Of a stretch of 64,000 bases of DNA, positions 16,746 through 25,949 are shown piece after piece. The stretch is from the NCBI RefSeq assembly GCF_014202695.1, contig NZ_JACHHH010000001.1, positions 62,001-126,000 of the forward strand, read 5' to 3'. This stretch comes from Oribacterium sinus. Its GTDB lineage: Bacteria > Bacillota > Clostridia > Lachnospirales > Lachnospiraceae. Each line of letters starts with the position of its first letter. Position 1 is the stretch's first letter. The position numbers and the translations under genes were made by a program. Below the pieces are notes generated by a model. That model worked only from the letters and a program-made list of their open reading frames with translations. It was not told the origin of the DNA and did not search any database.

Positions 16746-17276
16746 ATGGAAAAAGAAGAAAAAATCCGAGTACTGTTTTCGGAAGAGGAAATTGAAAAGC
16801 GGGTAAGTGAACTGGCTGAGGAGATTGGAAGAGACTATGCCGGGAAGGATCTGCACTTAGTCTGTATTTTAAAGGGGGCTGCTCCCTTTATGTGCGAGCT
16901 GGCAAAAAAATTAAATAATCCCGGAGTTTCCATGGATTTTATGGCAGTTAGCAGCTATGGTTCTCAAACCCAAAGCTCCGGAGTAGTAAAGATTGTAAAG
17001 GATTTGGATGAGCCCTTGGAAGGAAAGAATGTTCTATTGGTGGAGGACATTATCGACACGGGAAGAACCTTACACCATTTGGAGCATTTGCTTCGGGAAA
17101 GGTGTCCCGCTTCTTTGGAAATCTGTACTCTCTTGGATAAGCCCGAGAGAAGAGAGGTAGAGGTAGATGTAAAATACAAGGGATTCTGTGTTCCGGATGT
17201 TTTCGTTGTAGGCTACGGCATTGACTATGCCCAGAAGTATAGAGCATTAAACTATATCGGAGAAGTGATTCTTTAA
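16746..17276 (+). CDS. hpt: Hypoxanthine phosphoribosyltransferase
   Basis: A 176-residue purine salvage enzyme that makes IMP or GMP from hypoxanthine or guanine and PRPP. The PRPP-binding motif VLLVEDIIDTGRTLHHL is at about residues 97-113, the LKGAAPFM loop at 43-50, and the C-terminal DVFVVGYGIDYAQKYRAL region at 149-166. GGGGGAC lies upstream of the ATG. It follows tilS as in Bacillus; ftsH, which comes next in many relatives, is replaced here by a glycosidase. Confidence 0.95.
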   Translation: MEKEEKIRVLFSEEEIEKRVSELAEEIGRDYAGKDLHLVCILKGAAPFMCELAKKLNNPGVSMDFMAVSSYGSQTQSSGVVKIVKDLDEPLEGKNVLLVEDIIDTGRTLHHLEHLLRERCPASLEICTLLDKPERREVEVDVKYKGFCVPDVFVVGYGIDYAQKYRALNYIGEVIL

Positions 17277-17356
17277 GTTTCAAAAGTTTTGATAAGAATT
17301 CGGGAATGGCGGTATCGCTTTTTTCAGGATTGGGGAAGTAAAGGAGGATTTCCGAA

Positions 17357-19420
17357 ATGGAGGAAAGAGGAATCAATCGAGAGGCCTTATATAGCATAGG
17401 AAAGGGGTTTTATCGGGAGCCGGAGGAGAGCCCGGCCTTTTCGGATGTGACCATTCGTTTTCGTACCCTAAGAGAGGATGTAGATAGAGTTTTGCTTTAT
17501 CTTCCGGATGAACAGCAGATTTATCCTATGCAGTTGGAAAGCAGTGATCACTATTTTGATTACTATGAAATGGAAATAAAACTGAAGGATAAACCTTTGC
17601 ATTATTATTTTCGTATTGAAAAGGGAGAAGAGGTCATCCATTACAATCGTTTAGGTGTGACGGAAGATTTGGACATTCAATATGCTTTTTCTATTTTTCC
17701 GGATTTTTTTGTTCCGGACTGGATTAAAGGTGTCACCATGTATCAAATTTTTGTGGACCGTTTCCGAAACAGTGACGGAAAAAATAATGTAGAGGACAGG
17801 GAGTATATTTATCTGGGACGTCCCGTGGTATCGGTTTCAGATTGGGATGCGCCAGTAGAGTCCTTTGATGTACATCGTTTTTATGGCGGCGATTTGGAAG
17901 GGGTTTGGGAGAAGCTGGATTACCTGGAACATTTGGGGGTAGAGGTTCTTTATTTCAATCCACTCTTTGTGTCTCCCTCCAATCATAAATATGATACCCA
18001 GGATTACGACCATATTGATCCCCATTTGGGGAGAATTGTGAATGACGGAGGTAAAGTGCTTCCAAAGGGGGAAACAGACAATAGAGAAGCCTCCAAGTAC
18101 AGCATTCGCAGTACGGATAAAGAGAATCTGGATGCCAGTGATACCCTGTTCTTACTTTTTGTGGAGGCCTGCCACAAGAGGGGGATGCGAGTGATTATCG
18201 ACGGCGTTTTTAATCACTGCGGTTCCTTCCATCGCTATATGAATGCTTCCTATTTCTACAAAACCGGGGAGGATTCACCCTATCCCAAGGGGGCTTATGA
18301 AAGCTATTACAGTCCCTATCTGGATTACTTTCATTTTTCAAAGGAAGAAGAGACGGATTGGCCGGAAAATGACAGCTATGAAAAGTGGTGGGGAAACGAC
18401 ACCCTGCCGAAATTGAATTATGAAAATGCTCCCAAACTGGAGGCGGAAATCTTAGGGATTGCCAAAAAATGGGTTAGTCCTCCCTTTTCCTGTGACGGCT
18501 GGCGTTTGGATGTGGCGGCAGATTTAGGGCACAGTGAAGCCTATAACCACAGATTTTGGAAGAAGTTCCGAAAAGCCGTAAAGGAGGCTAATGAAGACGC
18601 GGTAATTTTAGCAGAGCATTACGGAAATCCCAGTGCCTGGCTGAAAGGGCAGGAGTGGGACAGCATTATGAACTACGATGCCTTTATGGAGCCGGTAAGC
18701 TGGTTTCTGACCGGTATGGAAAAGCATTCCGACAGGGCTGAGCCGGAGAAATTCGGAGATGGAGAACTATTCTTTAACACCATGCGTTATAACATGGCAA
18801 AGCTTCCGGAAAATGCCTTGGATGCTGCGATGAATCAGCTGTCCAACCATGATCATTCCCGTTTCTTAACCAGAACCAACAGAAGAGCCGGAAGAATGAA
18901 AGATGGCTTTGATGATGCGGGAATCGGCATTGACTACGGGCTTTTCCGTCTGGCCGGTATGCTTTTGTTTACTTGGCCGGGAGCACCTACCCTGTTTTAT
19001 GGTGATGAAGTAGGCGTATACGGATGGACTGAGCCGGATTGTCGTAGACCCTATCCTTGGGGAAAGGAAGATTTGGAGCTTTTAGAATATCATCGGTATT
19101 TGATTTCTCACAGAAAGACTTCACCTGCCTTGAAAAACGGAAATCTTATGCTCCTGAAAAGTGGAAAAAACTGGGTATCCTATCTTCGATGCAGTGAAAA
19201 TCAAATTGCTCTGATTATTATATACTGCGGAGATGAGGACTGTACTTTGGATATCCCCCTGTGGAGGGCATCCATTACGGATAAGATGGAGATTCGAAGA
19301 GTACTGAAAACCGATGGAAGAGGCTACAATGCCGGACAAACCAAACGCTATACGGAGAATGGTATCCTTTCCAGTAGACTGAGAGCAAAAACCGGAAAGA
19401 TATATCTGATTGATTTTTAG
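17357..19420 (+). CDS. GH13 alpha-glucosidase/neopullulanase-type enzyme
   Basis: A 687-residue cytosolic alpha-amylase family enzyme acting on maltodextrins or cyclodextrins. An N-terminal beta-sandwich (about 20-115) resembles the CBM34-type domain of neopullulanases. The catalytic barrel begins at WIKGVTMYQIFVDRFRNSDG. Conserved regions are DGVFNHCG (I), DGWRLDVAAD with the nucleophile Asp near 384 (II), ILAEHYGN with the acid Glu near 420 (III) and LSNHDHSRF near 497 (IV). The acid region lacks the more usual GExW pattern but keeps the Glu. GGAGG precedes the ATG by 9 nt. There is no signal peptide, so it works on imported oligosaccharides. Confidence 0.9.
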   Translation: MEERGINREALYSIGKGFYREPEESPAFSDVTIRFRTLREDVDRVLLYLPDEQQIYPMQLESSDHYFDYYEMEIKLKDKPLHYYFRIEKGEEVIHYNRLGVTEDLDIQYAFSIFPDFFVPDWIKGVTMYQIFVDRFRNSDGKNNVEDREYIYLGRPVVSVSDWDAPVESFDVHRFYGGDLEGVWEKLDYLEHLGVEVLYFNPLFVSPSNHKYDTQDYDHIDPHLGRIVNDGGKVLPKGETDNREASKYSIRSTDKENLDASDTLFLLFVEACHKRGMRVIIDGVFNHCGSFHRYMNASYFYKTGEDSPYPKGAYESYYSPYLDYFHFSKEEETDWPENDSYEKWWGNDTLPKLNYENAPKLEAEILGIAKKWVSPPFSCDGWRLDVAADLGHSEAYNHRFWKKFRKAVKEANEDAVILAEHYGNPSAWLKGQEWDSIMNYDAFMEPVSWFLTGMEKHSDRAEPEKFGDGELFFNTMRYNMAKLPENALDAAMNQLSNHDHSRFLTRTNRRAGRMKDGFDDAGIGIDYGLFRLAGMLLFTWPGAPTLFYGDEVGVYGWTEPDCRRPYPWGKEDLELLEYHRYLISHRKTSPALKNGNLMLLKSGKNWVSYLRCSENQIALIIIYCGDEDCTLDIPLWRASITDKMEIRRVLKTDGRGYNAGQTKRYTENGILSSRLRAKTGKIYLIDF

Positions 19421-19438
19421 ACTTTACAAGGATTAGAA

Positions 19439-19475
19439 AACGAGATATCGCACACTACGCGTGCGATATCTCGTT
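19439..19475. terminator. Strong hairpin after the GH13 gene
   Basis: CGAGATATCGCAC (19441-19453), 7-nt loop, GTGCGATATCTCG (19461-19473), flanked by AA/TT pairs. The T-run is better on the minus strand, so it may mainly protect against read-through from the right. Confidence 0.6.
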
Positions 19476-19481
19476 AAGAAT

Positions 19482-19694
19482 AAAAAAGAGCTACAGAAGA
19501 GATTTCGTTCTTTACTGTATACCGGCTCTACCTTAGGGGCACGCTCCCGCTAAGCTCGCCCCTGCAGGGGATACTAAACGAAAAACTTCATAATATTCGT
19601 TTTTCGTAAGTACCCGCGGGCTCAGATTGCCCCTGTCGGTAGACCGGCTATACAGTTACAGAACTGAATTACAATCTTTTCTGTAGCTCTTTTT
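19482..19694 (+). repeat. Dispersed hairpin element, copy 3
   Basis: The core is 19536-19633 (98 bp) with GGGGCACGCTCCCGCTAA at the left and GGGCTCAGATTGCCCC at the right. The apical stem AACGAAAAAC/GTTTTTCGT carries an A-T pair where copies 1, 2 and 4 have G-C. The outer stem pairs 19515-19532 with 19638-19655, and an outermost stem pairs AAAGAGCTACAGAAGAGATT (19485-19504) with AATCTTTTCTGTAGCTCTTT (19673-19692). The T-rich end suits a terminator between the convergent GH13 and HPr-like genes. Confidence 0.8.
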
Positions 19695-19706
19695 GTTTTA
19701 TTAATC

Positions 19707-19940
19707 TTATTCGGATACTACAAAAGTCGAGAGCTTATCCTCTACGAACTTTACGCGCTCTTCCGGTACGGAAAGCTTATGAACCTTTCCTACCCCAAGA
19801 TACAGAATTCCTAAAATGGATTTTGCGTCTACGCAACGGTTTCCATCGCATAAATCCATATCAAAATTGAATTCTCCTGTAAGCTCTACAAATTCGTTTA
19901 CACTGTCCGCATTGGGAATCATAATGTGTAATGTTTCCAT
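19707..19940 (-). CDS. HPr-like protein without the catalytic histidine
   Basis: A 77-residue protein with the HPr fold. VDAKSILGILYLGVG (about residues 37-51) matches the Ser46 region phosphorylated by HPr kinase. Counting back 31 residues from that Ser, where PTS HPr has His15 in HARPA, this protein has NADSV. It therefore cannot carry the PEP-derived phosphate in the usual way. It may be a Crh-type regulatory relative or another HPr-fold protein. AAGGAGGA precedes the ATG. It is monocistronic and convergent with the glycosidase gene. Confidence 0.75.
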   Translation of the reverse strand: METLHIMIPNADSVNEFVELTGEFNFDMDLCDGNRCVDAKSILGILYLGVGKVHKLSVPEERVKFVEDKLSTFVVSE

Positions 19941-20186
19941 TCTTATCCTCCTTGATTAACTGCTCCTATATTCCGTCTTTTTTTCTTTGTGATTAAAATC
20001 ATATAGTATTACGACAAACTACTGAAAAAAATAATAGTAATGCATTATGGATTTTATCACGCGGTATTATGGAGAACAAGAAAGATATTCTAAAAATTCT
20101 ACGATATTTCCTAAAAAAACTATTTTTTTTCCATAGCTTTTCTCAAGATGAATCCTTCGAGATTCAAAAAAGGCCTTCCCGTTCAA

Positions 20187-21770
20187 CTATTTTTTCTGCC
20201 TCTTTCGCTTTTCAAACATCAGGTCACGTTTCGCCTTTTGTTCTCGGCTAAGATCCTTTGTGTGCTTTAACATTCTTTTTCTTCTTCTGGCTCTGTAGAA
20301 TTCTTCCCTTCTTTGGAAAAAATAGAGAAAGAGAAGAGAAAGAAGCACCAGAGTGAATATAGCAAAAAGAATCTGAAGCACCCGTAGGATAGGCTTTTGC
20401 AGGATGATTTTTCCTGCCTTCTTATCGAAGACAATGGGTGCGTGGTTTATTTTTTCCATGGCTGTGGATTCTTCCGCCTTGCTTTCATTTTCCTGATTTT
20501 CCATGGCTACGGAGATCTGCTTGGGAATATTCTCCGCCTTCTTTAAAGAAGTATTGGGAAGATCCTTGTTGTCTTCCTCTCTTTTAGAATCCTCCAGGTA
20601 CACATAAGCTGTGCCTACCGTTCTTCCATCGTACTGATAGAGAATTTTGGCTATCTTGCCGCTGGCTTTTTCCTCATCGCTAATATCGTAGGATAGGGTA
20701 GAGGCAATATCCGTTAGGGGAATATTTTTGGGAAGACAAATCTGCTCATCTCTTCCTACGGTAAAATGCAAAGCCTCCACCAAGGGAAGTCCGTCCACCG
20801 TCCAAGGATTTTCCAACTGGGCAAAGCGCCTATCATTGCTTTCCGCAGGATAAGAGTTGAAATTGGCAAAGCCGAAATCGAAGAGCTTTTTGCTGTCCCG
20901 ATACTGGGAATTATGACCGTTTAAGATAACACATATTAGGGTAGTATCCCCTCTTTTGCAGGCTGTCACCAAGGTATTTCCGGCAAGAAGGGTATATCCG
21001 GTCTTTCCGGCAAATACACCGCTATAATACTCCTTATTGCTTTTCTTCATCATCTTATGGTGAGCATAGATGGTGTTTTCCGGGGCATTGGGGTCCGGAT
21101 ACTTAATCAAGGGGCCATGAGTGTAGACCTGAGTGGCATCAATCTGACAAAATGTCGGATTGCTTATGGCGTACTGCATGATTTTTGCCATATCCAGGGC
21201 ACTGGTGTAGTGTTCCGGATTGTTCAGTCCGGAAGGATTGGTAAAATGAGAATTTGTACAGCCGATTTCCGCAGCTTTTTGGTTCATCAGTTCCGCAAAC
21301 TTTTCGTTAGAGCCGGCCACATGCTCTGCCAGTGCATTGGCGCAGTCGTTGGCGGAATGGAGCAGAAGGGAGTAAAGACAGTCTCGAACACTTAACTTAT
21401 CTCCCGGAGATGCGGCAATGACGGTGGAATTGTTTTCCAGATTTCCTCTGGTGGCTTCCTGGGAAAAGGTGACCTTTTCTTCCAGATTTTCCACATGTTC
21501 TAACACGACAATGGCCGTTAAGACCTTGGTAATGGAGGCAGGAAAGTAGTGGGTGTTCTCGTTTTTAGAATAGAGAATCGTGGAGGACTTGGCATCCATC
21601 AGCAAAGCACCATCCGCCTCAATTTGGTCTACACAAGTGGGCCAGGTATCCGCCAAAGCTTGTTGAGAAAACACAAAAGAAAAAAGCATGGAAAAAAGCA
21701 GAACAAAATATAGGCTGTTTCTACTGTAACGACTCAGTTTATTTTTCAGAGATTGCTTTATCATTTTCAA
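20187..21770 (-). CDS. D-alanyl-D-alanine carboxypeptidase (S11, DacA-like)
   Basis: A 527-residue penicillin-binding protein that trims the terminal D-Ala from peptidoglycan stem peptides. It has a signal peptide to about residue 41 (FSMLFSFVFSQQALA), the SxxK motif in PASITK (about 77-82), SAN in LLHSANDCANALAE and KTG in FAGKTGYTLLAGNT. A Glu/Lys-rich linker leads to a C-terminal membrane helix (about 460-480) and a very basic tail of about 45 residues. The frame has TTG at 21770 (spacing 8 from GAGGA) and ATG at 21764 (spacing 14); I keep the TTG. It follows the sensor kinase gene by 1 bp, so wall stress control is plausible. Confidence 0.88.
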   Translation of the reverse strand: MKMIKQSLKNKLSRYSRNSLYFVLLFSMLFSFVFSQQALADTWPTCVDQIEADGALLMDAKSSTILYSKNENTHYFPASITKVLTAIVVLEHVENLEEKVTFSQEATRGNLENNSTVIAASPGDKLSVRDCLYSLLLHSANDCANALAEHVAGSNEKFAELMNQKAAEIGCTNSHFTNPSGLNNPEHYTSALDMAKIMQYAISNPTFCQIDATQVYTHGPLIKYPDPNAPENTIYAHHKMMKKSNKEYYSGVFAGKTGYTLLAGNTLVTACKRGDTTLICVILNGHNSQYRDSKKLFDFGFANFNSYPAESNDRRFAQLENPWTVDGLPLVEALHFTVGRDEQICLPKNIPLTDIASTLSYDISDEEKASGKIAKILYQYDGRTVGTAYVYLEDSKREEDNKDLPNTSLKKAENIPKQISVAMENQENESKAEESTAMEKINHAPIVFDKKAGKIILQKPILRVLQILFAIFTLVLLSLLFLYFFQRREEFYRARRRKRMLKHTKDLSREQKAKRDLMFEKRKRQKK

Positions 21771-21771
21771 T

Positions 21772-23916
21772 TTACAATTCCTCTTTTACTAAAGGGAAGG
21801 AAAGGGAAACCTTATACAAATCCCCGTCAATTTCAATCTTCATTTTACCGTTCATCAGCTTGGTCAGACTTTTCGCAATGGACAAGCCAAGACCTGAGCC
21901 CTCTGTGCTTCGGCTTACGTCTCCACGTACAAAACGTTCCGTTAACTCTTCCGGGGAAACGTTTAAGGGGGCTTCTGAAATATTTTTCATGGTAAAGGTG
22001 GCCTCTTCTTCTCCCTTTTGCAAATCCACATAGACCCGACTTCCCTGCAAAGCATATTTACAACAGTTATTAAGAAGATTTTCCAATACCCGGAAAAGCT
22101 GTCGACCATCCGCCAGAATCAGAATATCCTCCTGAGGGAGGGTAGTGAGCACCTGTAAGGAGCGGGCAGCCAATTTGTCTTCGAACTCGCCCAGACTTTG
22201 CTGCAAAATCTCCGTGTAGTGAATCGGGATAAGCTCTAAAGAGATATTTCCGGAACTGGCTTTGCTGGCTTCCACCAAATCCTCCGTCAGATTCTTTAAA
22301 CGTGCGGACTTTTGCTCCAAAACGGCGATATATTCCTGAACTCTGGGACTTTCAATATTTTCCCGCTTTAAAAGATCCACATAGCTGATAATGCTGGTAA
22401 GAGGGGTCTTTAAATCATGGGAAACATTGGTAATCAAGTCGGTTTTTAAACGCTCCGCCTTTACCTGCTCCGTTACCGCTGCCTTCAATCCTCTACTGAT
22501 GGAGTAGGAGTAGTAGTCGATGGAAATTAAAAGGAAAAGCAGTAGTAAGCTAAAGCCCAGATGCAAGAGGCTTTTATGATGGAAAAAGCAGTAAAGATTA
22601 TAGCCGAAGAGCCCAATGCCCAGGAAATTCGGAAGGACGAAGAGCAGTACACTGTATAATCTGGAACGGGTAAAGCCGCTGGCGGAAAGTGTACTCTCCA
22701 GAAGACTCCAAATTCGTCTGCTATAGGAAGAGGAAATTAGAATTCCCTTCCGCATCTGCCGTACCAGGGAAAGAAGCAGAGGCAGAAAAACAGTGTAGCG
22801 CAGGGCGAAAAGTCCCATCCTATGAAAGAAGAGGGGCTCCGGCAATTTTCCCAATACCAGAATCAAGCTGTCGAAAAAATATCGGTTGAAGACTTCTGCA
22901 AAAAAGAACCAAAAGACAGATATAGCCAAAATGCCTTCTAAGGGCACCCGGTCAATGGCATAAAGAATCATTTGCCGATTTTCTCCCCGACCTGTATGTA
23001 ATAATAGAAAAGCAAAGCTAAACACAAAGGCTATAAGACTTCCGAAGAAAAGCACTACGCCCAAAATACTCAGGTTTCTTCGAATGCTGTATTCCTCCAT
23101 CATGGTTTTATATTGGTCATGAACAGGGAAGGAGGTATCCACCCCTGCAGCAAAGACATAGGAACCGTCTTTATAAGGATCTCTGGCTTCCAAAAGAGGT
23201 ACCAGATTGGAGGGAATCGTTTTTAGATTGCTTTTGATTTCCAAAGAAGAAGAGGCTGTAAAAACATATTTCCCCAGTTTTTGAATTTTTTCCGCAGTGC
23301 CGTCATTTTCATTATTATAATAGGTGGAATTATTTCCGTTGCTATAGGCCACATAAAATTGGAAGTTGGAGCCCTGATCAAAATATCGGGAGCGGATGGC
23401 ATAGTACTTTGCCAAATAGCTCAGTGCTTCCTTGGACAGCCTTCCCAAGCTCATAAAACCGTCAGCAGGGCTGGCAGGCTGGTAATCCGGAAGATAGGCA
23501 CGGTAAATAACTTTGATCTGGTGTTCTTTTTCGTCCTGTTCCTTGGTAACAGTGGCGGGACCGTCCTCCATGATTTCATTTTTTTCGTTTAAATAGTAGC
23601 CCATGGAACGGGCATACTTAATCAAATAGTCCAGACTGTAGGAACGGGTGGCACCGTTACTTTCACTCTGGGCTATGGTATGGTTTAGATCCAGGGTTCC
23701 TCTGGTTTCAAAAAGATCCCGAAGATCAATATAATCAAAGATATCATTGATGCTTTCAGAAACAGCACTGTCAAAGCTGGAGGAAGAAAGATAGTTCTTC
23801 TCCTGCAAAAAGGCAATGGTATCACTTCCCTTGGGGGCAAAATGCAGCAACACCAGACTGATGGAAAAGAGAAATAAAATGAAAAAATGGAACAAAAAGG
23901 GGAGAAGACGTTTCAT
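21772..23916 (-). CDS. Membrane sensor histidine kinase
   Basis: A 714-residue kinase. The first helix is near residues 7-25. A long extracytoplasmic region (to about 275) follows, then roughly six membrane helices (about 280-480). The dimerisation and phospho-acceptor box is NVSHDLKTPLTSIISYVDLL with His near 498. The N-box is LLNNCCKYAL and the G-box SGLGLSIAKSL, ending a complete ATPase domain. The large sensor part with multiple helices is unusual beside classic two-helix kinases. It sits between its response regulator (2 bp gap) and a carboxypeptidase, so an envelope signal is likely. The ligand is unknown. Confidence 0.92.
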   Translation of the reverse strand: MKRLLPFLFHFFILFLFSISLVLLHFAPKGSDTIAFLQEKNYLSSSSFDSAVSESINDIFDYIDLRDLFETRGTLDLNHTIAQSESNGATRSYSLDYLIKYARSMGYYLNEKNEIMEDGPATVTKEQDEKEHQIKVIYRAYLPDYQPASPADGFMSLGRLSKEALSYLAKYYAIRSRYFDQGSNFQFYVAYSNGNNSTYYNNENDGTAEKIQKLGKYVFTASSSLEIKSNLKTIPSNLVPLLEARDPYKDGSYVFAAGVDTSFPVHDQYKTMMEEYSIRRNLSILGVVLFFGSLIAFVFSFAFLLLHTGRGENRQMILYAIDRVPLEGILAISVFWFFFAEVFNRYFFDSLILVLGKLPEPLFFHRMGLFALRYTVFLPLLLSLVRQMRKGILISSSYSRRIWSLLESTLSASGFTRSRLYSVLLFVLPNFLGIGLFGYNLYCFFHHKSLLHLGFSLLLLFLLISIDYYSYSISRGLKAAVTEQVKAERLKTDLITNVSHDLKTPLTSIISYVDLLKRENIESPRVQEYIAVLEQKSARLKNLTEDLVEASKASSGNISLELIPIHYTEILQQSLGEFEDKLAARSLQVLTTLPQEDILILADGRQLFRVLENLLNNCCKYALQGSRVYVDLQKGEEEATFTMKNISEAPLNVSPEELTERFVRGDVSRSTEGSGLGLSIAKSLTKLMNGKMKIEIDGDLYKVSLSFPLVKEEL

Positions 23917-23918
23917 GC

Positions 23919-24632
23919 TTAGTCCTCGCTCTTTCCCTGCTTTTCAATTTTATAACCCACACCCCAAACCACCTTCAAATACTTAGGCTTTCTGGAGTTG
24001 ATTTCGATTTTTTCCCGAATATGACGGATATGCACCGCTACAGTGTTGTCCGCCCCGATGGCTTCCTCGTTCCAAATGGAGGTATAAATTTCGTCAATGG
24101 AAAAGACTTTACCGGCATTTCGAACCAGAAGAAGGAGAATATTGTACTCAATAGGCGTAAGCTTTACCAGCTCGCCGTCTACGGATACCTCTTTGGTGTC
24201 ATCATTAATCACCAGACCGCCGCAGCTGTAAATGGCTTCTCCCTTAGACTGTTCATTCATATTGCCGAGTTGGGTGTAGCGGCGAAGCTGGGACTTTACT
24301 CTGGCCACCATCTCCAAGGGGTTAAAGGGTTTGGTGATATAATCATCCGCACCGATATTTAAGCCGAGAATCTTATCGGTGTCCTCTCCCTTGGCACTGA
24401 GGATAATGATGGGAATGGAGCTTTTTTCTCGAATCTTCAAAGTGGTTCGGATACCGTCCAGTCCGGGCATCATCACGTCCAGAATGATAAGATCCACATT
24501 TTCCTTCTCCAAAATCTTTAAAACATCATATCCGTCAAATGCCTTAATCACCTGATATCCTTCTCCGGTAAGATAGATGGAAATGGCTTCTACAATCTGT
24601 TTATCATCATCGCAAACTAAAATCTTTTGCAT
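23919..24632 (-). CDS. OmpR/PhoB-family response regulator
   Basis: A 237-residue regulator. The receiver domain has the acidic pair in LVCDDD (residues 5-10), the phospho-acceptor in LIILDVMMPGLDG (Asp near 53) and the Lys in FNPLEM-type context (ITKPFNP near 103). The C-terminal winged helix runs from about 140 (SVDGELVKLTPIEYNILLLL), ending in NTVAVHIRHIREKIE and VWGVGYKIE. AAGGAGA precedes the ATG. It is the first gene of a three-gene operon with the kinase and carboxypeptidase. Confidence 0.94.
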   Translation of the reverse strand: MQKILVCDDDKQIVEAISIYLTGEGYQVIKAFDGYDVLKILEKENVDLIILDVMMPGLDGIRTTLKIREKSSIPIIILSAKGEDTDKILGLNIGADDYITKPFNPLEMVARVKSQLRRYTQLGNMNEQSKGEAIYSCGGLVINDDTKEVSVDGELVKLTPIEYNILLLLVRNAGKVFSIDEIYTSIWNEEAIGADNTVAVHIRHIREKIEINSRKPKYLKVVWGVGYKIEKQGKSED

Positions 24633-24720
24633 AAGAATCTCCTTTACTCAAAAGTTATTTCCTACAGAGTATAGCAAAGCTTTTAAGAAAGAGAAAGGAC
24701 AAGCAAAAGTCTTTAGAAAA

Positions 24721-24757
24721 AAATAAAAAAAAAGAATGTTGCTCTTCCAACATTCTT
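24721..24757 (-). terminator. Terminator of tRNA-Lys
   Basis: On the minus strand AAGAATGTTG, GAAGAG, CAACATTCTT is followed by a long T-run. It lies 6 nt after the tRNA 3' end. Confidence 0.85.
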
Positions 24758-24763
24758 CAGAAC

Positions 24764-24836
24764 TGCGCCCTCAGGGACTCGAACCCTGGACAAATAGATT
24801 AAGAGTCTACTGCTCTACCAGCTGAGCTAAGGGCGC
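24764..24836 (-). tRNA. tRNA-Lys(CUU)
   Basis: A 73-nt cloverleaf on the minus strand. The acceptor stem GCGCCCT/AGGGCGC is followed by discriminator A; CCA is not encoded. The D-arm AGCTCAGCTGGTAGAGC, anticodon loop CTCTTAA with anticodon CTT, and T-arm GGGTTCGAACCC are standard. It has its own promoter and terminator, so it is transcribed alone between murI (upstream, same strand) and the two-component operon. Confidence 0.95.
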
Positions 24837-24866
24837 TTGTTTCTGCCGTTTTCGCGGCACCCGTAC

Positions 24867-24895
24867 AATATACAAAACTTCCGGAAACTTGTCAA
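24867..24895 (-). promoter_or_regulatory. Promoter of tRNA-Lys
   Basis: On the minus strand TTGACA (24890-24895), 17-bp spacer, TATATT (24867-24872). Confidence 0.8.
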
Positions 24896-24918
24896 GAACT
24901 TTTCTAAAAAAATTTTTT

Positions 24919-25722
24919 TTAAGAAAAAAGAAGGCAATTCTTCCGGTAAAAAGCTTCCATCAAAGAGCTGTCTTCGTTACTGCTAAAAAGCTCTACCTGA
25001 CCCTTCTGCATTTCCTCCTTCAAAAGACCCCTCTCTTCCAAACGGTGCCGGGTTTCCTTGGCTGTGCCCTCCGCTCCGTCAAAGAATTGAACAGGATAGG
25101 GCAGAGCTTTTTGAATCTGTTCCTTTACAAAGGGAAAATGGGTGCAACCCAACACAATAGACGAAACGGCTTCATTCCTATAGGGGAGTAAAAGCTGAGA
25201 AAGATAGTCTTTCATTTCCGGACTGTCTCCCTTCCCTGCCTCTAGGAGGCGGACGATACCGGGAGAGGGGAGGAGAAGAAATTGGGAAGGATCTCCAAAA
25301 CGGGAAATCAGCTGGTGGAGACGCTCTCCTTTAAGGGTATGCTCTGTAGCCATAATCAGAATCTTTTTTTTCGTATTACCCGGTTCGGCTTCATCCTGTA
25401 ATGCTTCTACTGCAGGCTTTACCGCAGGCTCCATACCGATAATGATGTCCTCCGGAAACAGCTCCCGAAGATAGGGGGCAGCTGCGGAGGTGGCGGTATT
25501 ACAGGCGATAACAGTAGCTTTTACTCCTTTTTCCTGTAGAAAGCGATAGGCGGAGAGAGAAAGAGAACGCACTTCTTCCTCCGATTTTTCTCCATAGGGG
25601 GCATGCTTTTGGTCTCCGTAGAAAATAAAGTCTTCCCCCGGAAGCTCCTGCTTGAGATTCCTTAAGACACTTAGTCCCCCAAGACCGGAATCAAAAATAC
25701 CGATTGCCTTGTCCTTCTCCAT
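24919..25722 (-). CDS. murI: Glutamate racemase
   Basis: A 267-residue cofactor-independent racemase supplying D-glutamate for peptidoglycan. Signature pieces are GIFDSGLGGLSVLRNL (8-23), the catalytic Cys in VIACNTATSAA (about 72-82), and the second catalytic Cys in VLGCTHFPF (about 190-198). The length is normal for the family. It is divergent from hprK, and tRNA-Lys follows downstream on the same strand. Confidence 0.93.
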   Translation of the reverse strand: MEKDKAIGIFDSGLGGLSVLRNLKQELPGEDFIFYGDQKHAPYGEKSEEEVRSLSLSAYRFLQEKGVKATVIACNTATSAAAPYLRELFPEDIIIGMEPAVKPAVEALQDEAEPGNTKKKILIMATEHTLKGERLHQLISRFGDPSQFLLLPSPGIVRLLEAGKGDSPEMKDYLSQLLLPYRNEAVSSIVLGCTHFPFVKEQIQKALPYPVQFFDGAEGTAKETRHRLEERGLLKEEMQKGQVELFSSNEDSSLMEAFYRKNCLLFS

Positions 25723-25866
25723 TTTCGCCTTCTCCTCCTTTCCCCGGTATATTCTTTATCTTTTTTATCTTCTGATAAACTATTTCTTCAAAAGCAATGG
25801 CGTATAAACGCCCGGGACATCTTATTTATTAAGACTATTTTGAAGTGTAGCATAGCTTCTTTGGGA

Positions 25867-25895
25867 TTGCAATTTTAGCCTGAAAAACCTATACT
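25867..25895 (+). promoter_or_regulatory. Promoter for the hprK-murB-rapZ cluster
   Basis: TTGCAA (25867-25872), 17-bp spacer, TATACT (25890-25895), about 55 bp before the hprK start. Confidence 0.6.
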
Positions 25896-25949
25896 GCAAA
25901 AGATAGAAAAACAGTGGGACAATGCATCCCCCTAAAGCAGGAGGTTTTC

